Source: Syntrophaceae bacterium UBA4778
GTDB lineage: Bacteria; Desulfobacterota; Syntrophia; Syntrophales; UBA4778
DNA length: 15,700 nt
Assembly (NCBI GenBank): GCA_002403175.1
Contig: DHHG01000015.1
Coordinates: 1 to 15,700 of the forward strand
Direction of reading: 5' to 3'
Positions within the stretch are counted from its first letter, which is position 1. Every line of letters starts with the position of its first letter. Of this stretch, positions 15,554-15,700 are shown one piece after another. Under the pieces are notes generated by a model. That model was not told the origin of the DNA. It ran no database searches and saw only the letters and a program-made list of their open reading frames with translations. The position numbers and the translations under genes were made by a program.

Positions 15554-15700
15554 TCAGAATACCTTTTCAATCATTGAGTAATGCAATTCTATAGAAGTGC
15601 TGTACCCGACAAGTTTTAATAAGATCCTGACCCTGTCTGAATCCGATACCCATCTATCAAATATGCAGATTAAATCCTTAAGCGGTCCTGATTTGATTAT
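15554..15700 (-). CDS. Possible C-terminal fragment of an upstream gene
   Basis: From the right edge, one minus-strand frame stays open for 48 codons and ends with TGA at 15556-15554, while the other two minus frames are stopped within ten codons. The peptide (starting IIKSGPLKDLICIFDRW and ending HYSMIEKVF) has mixed charged and hydrophobic residues with a few aromatics. It looks like a plausible C-terminus, but I recognise no family. It would lie 99 bases before the GT2 start on the same strand, consistent with the operon continuing upstream. An open frame this short could be chance. Confidence 0.4.
   Translation of the reverse strand: MIKSGPLKDLICIFDRWVSDSDRVRILLKLVGYSTSIELHYSMIEKVF

Overview
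This window is one long stretch of an extracellular or cell-surface polysaccharide locus. All supportable genes (twelve essentially complete ones plus fragments at both edges) lie on the minus strand, so transcription runs from right (15700) to left (1). Genes are tightly packed: six junctions overlap (about 1, 4, 11, 23, 29 and at least 65 bases), the others are 24-135 bases apart, and I see no convincing rho-independent terminator between them. They look like one operon or a few coupled transcripts. The Wzx-type flippase, the Wzy/O-antigen-ligase-type membrane protein and the non-hydrolysing UDP-GlcNAc 2-epimerase suggest a flippase/polymerase-dependent glycan, most likely in a Gram-negative bacterium. 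Base composition looks moderately AT-rich. I cannot name a taxon from this sequence. No rRNA, tRNA, CRISPR array, transposase or integrase was recognised.

Layout in transcription order. (a) 15700-15554: a possible C-terminal fragment of an upstream gene. (b) 15454-14330: a membrane-anchored GT2 glycosyltransferase. (c) 14276-10456: four genes with overlapping ends, encoding a stand-alone acyl carrier protein, an AMP-forming acyl/aminoacyl ligase, a cysteine-rich PP-loop ATPase and a membrane-anchored YkuE-type metallophosphoesterase. (d) 10368-7644: an asparagine-synthase-family amidotransferase overlapping a left-handed beta-helix acetyl/acyltransferase. (e) 7508-1092: assembly genes, namely O-antigen ligase/polymerase, GT4, WecB-type epimerase, a second GT4 and a Wzx-like flippase. 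(f) 1062-1: an alpha/alpha-toroid protein of EPS loci that runs off the left edge.

Inferred joint role: WecB supplies UDP-ManNAc. The GT2 and two GT4 enzymes build a lipid-linked repeat unit. The acyltransferase and probably the ACP/ligase/PP-loop/amidotransferase genes add or prepare a non-sugar substituent. Wzx flips the unit and the Wzy/ligase-type protein polymerises or transfers it. The initiating phosphoglycosyltransferase, the outer-membrane exporter and the chain-length regulator are not in the window. The most unusual part is the ACP-ligase-PP-loop-phosphoesterase-amidotransferase block. Its PP-loop protein has the cysteine layout of an Fe-S sulfurtransferase more than of a simple sugar amidotransferase, and its phosphoesterase has lost the usual catalytic histidine of the GNH motif.
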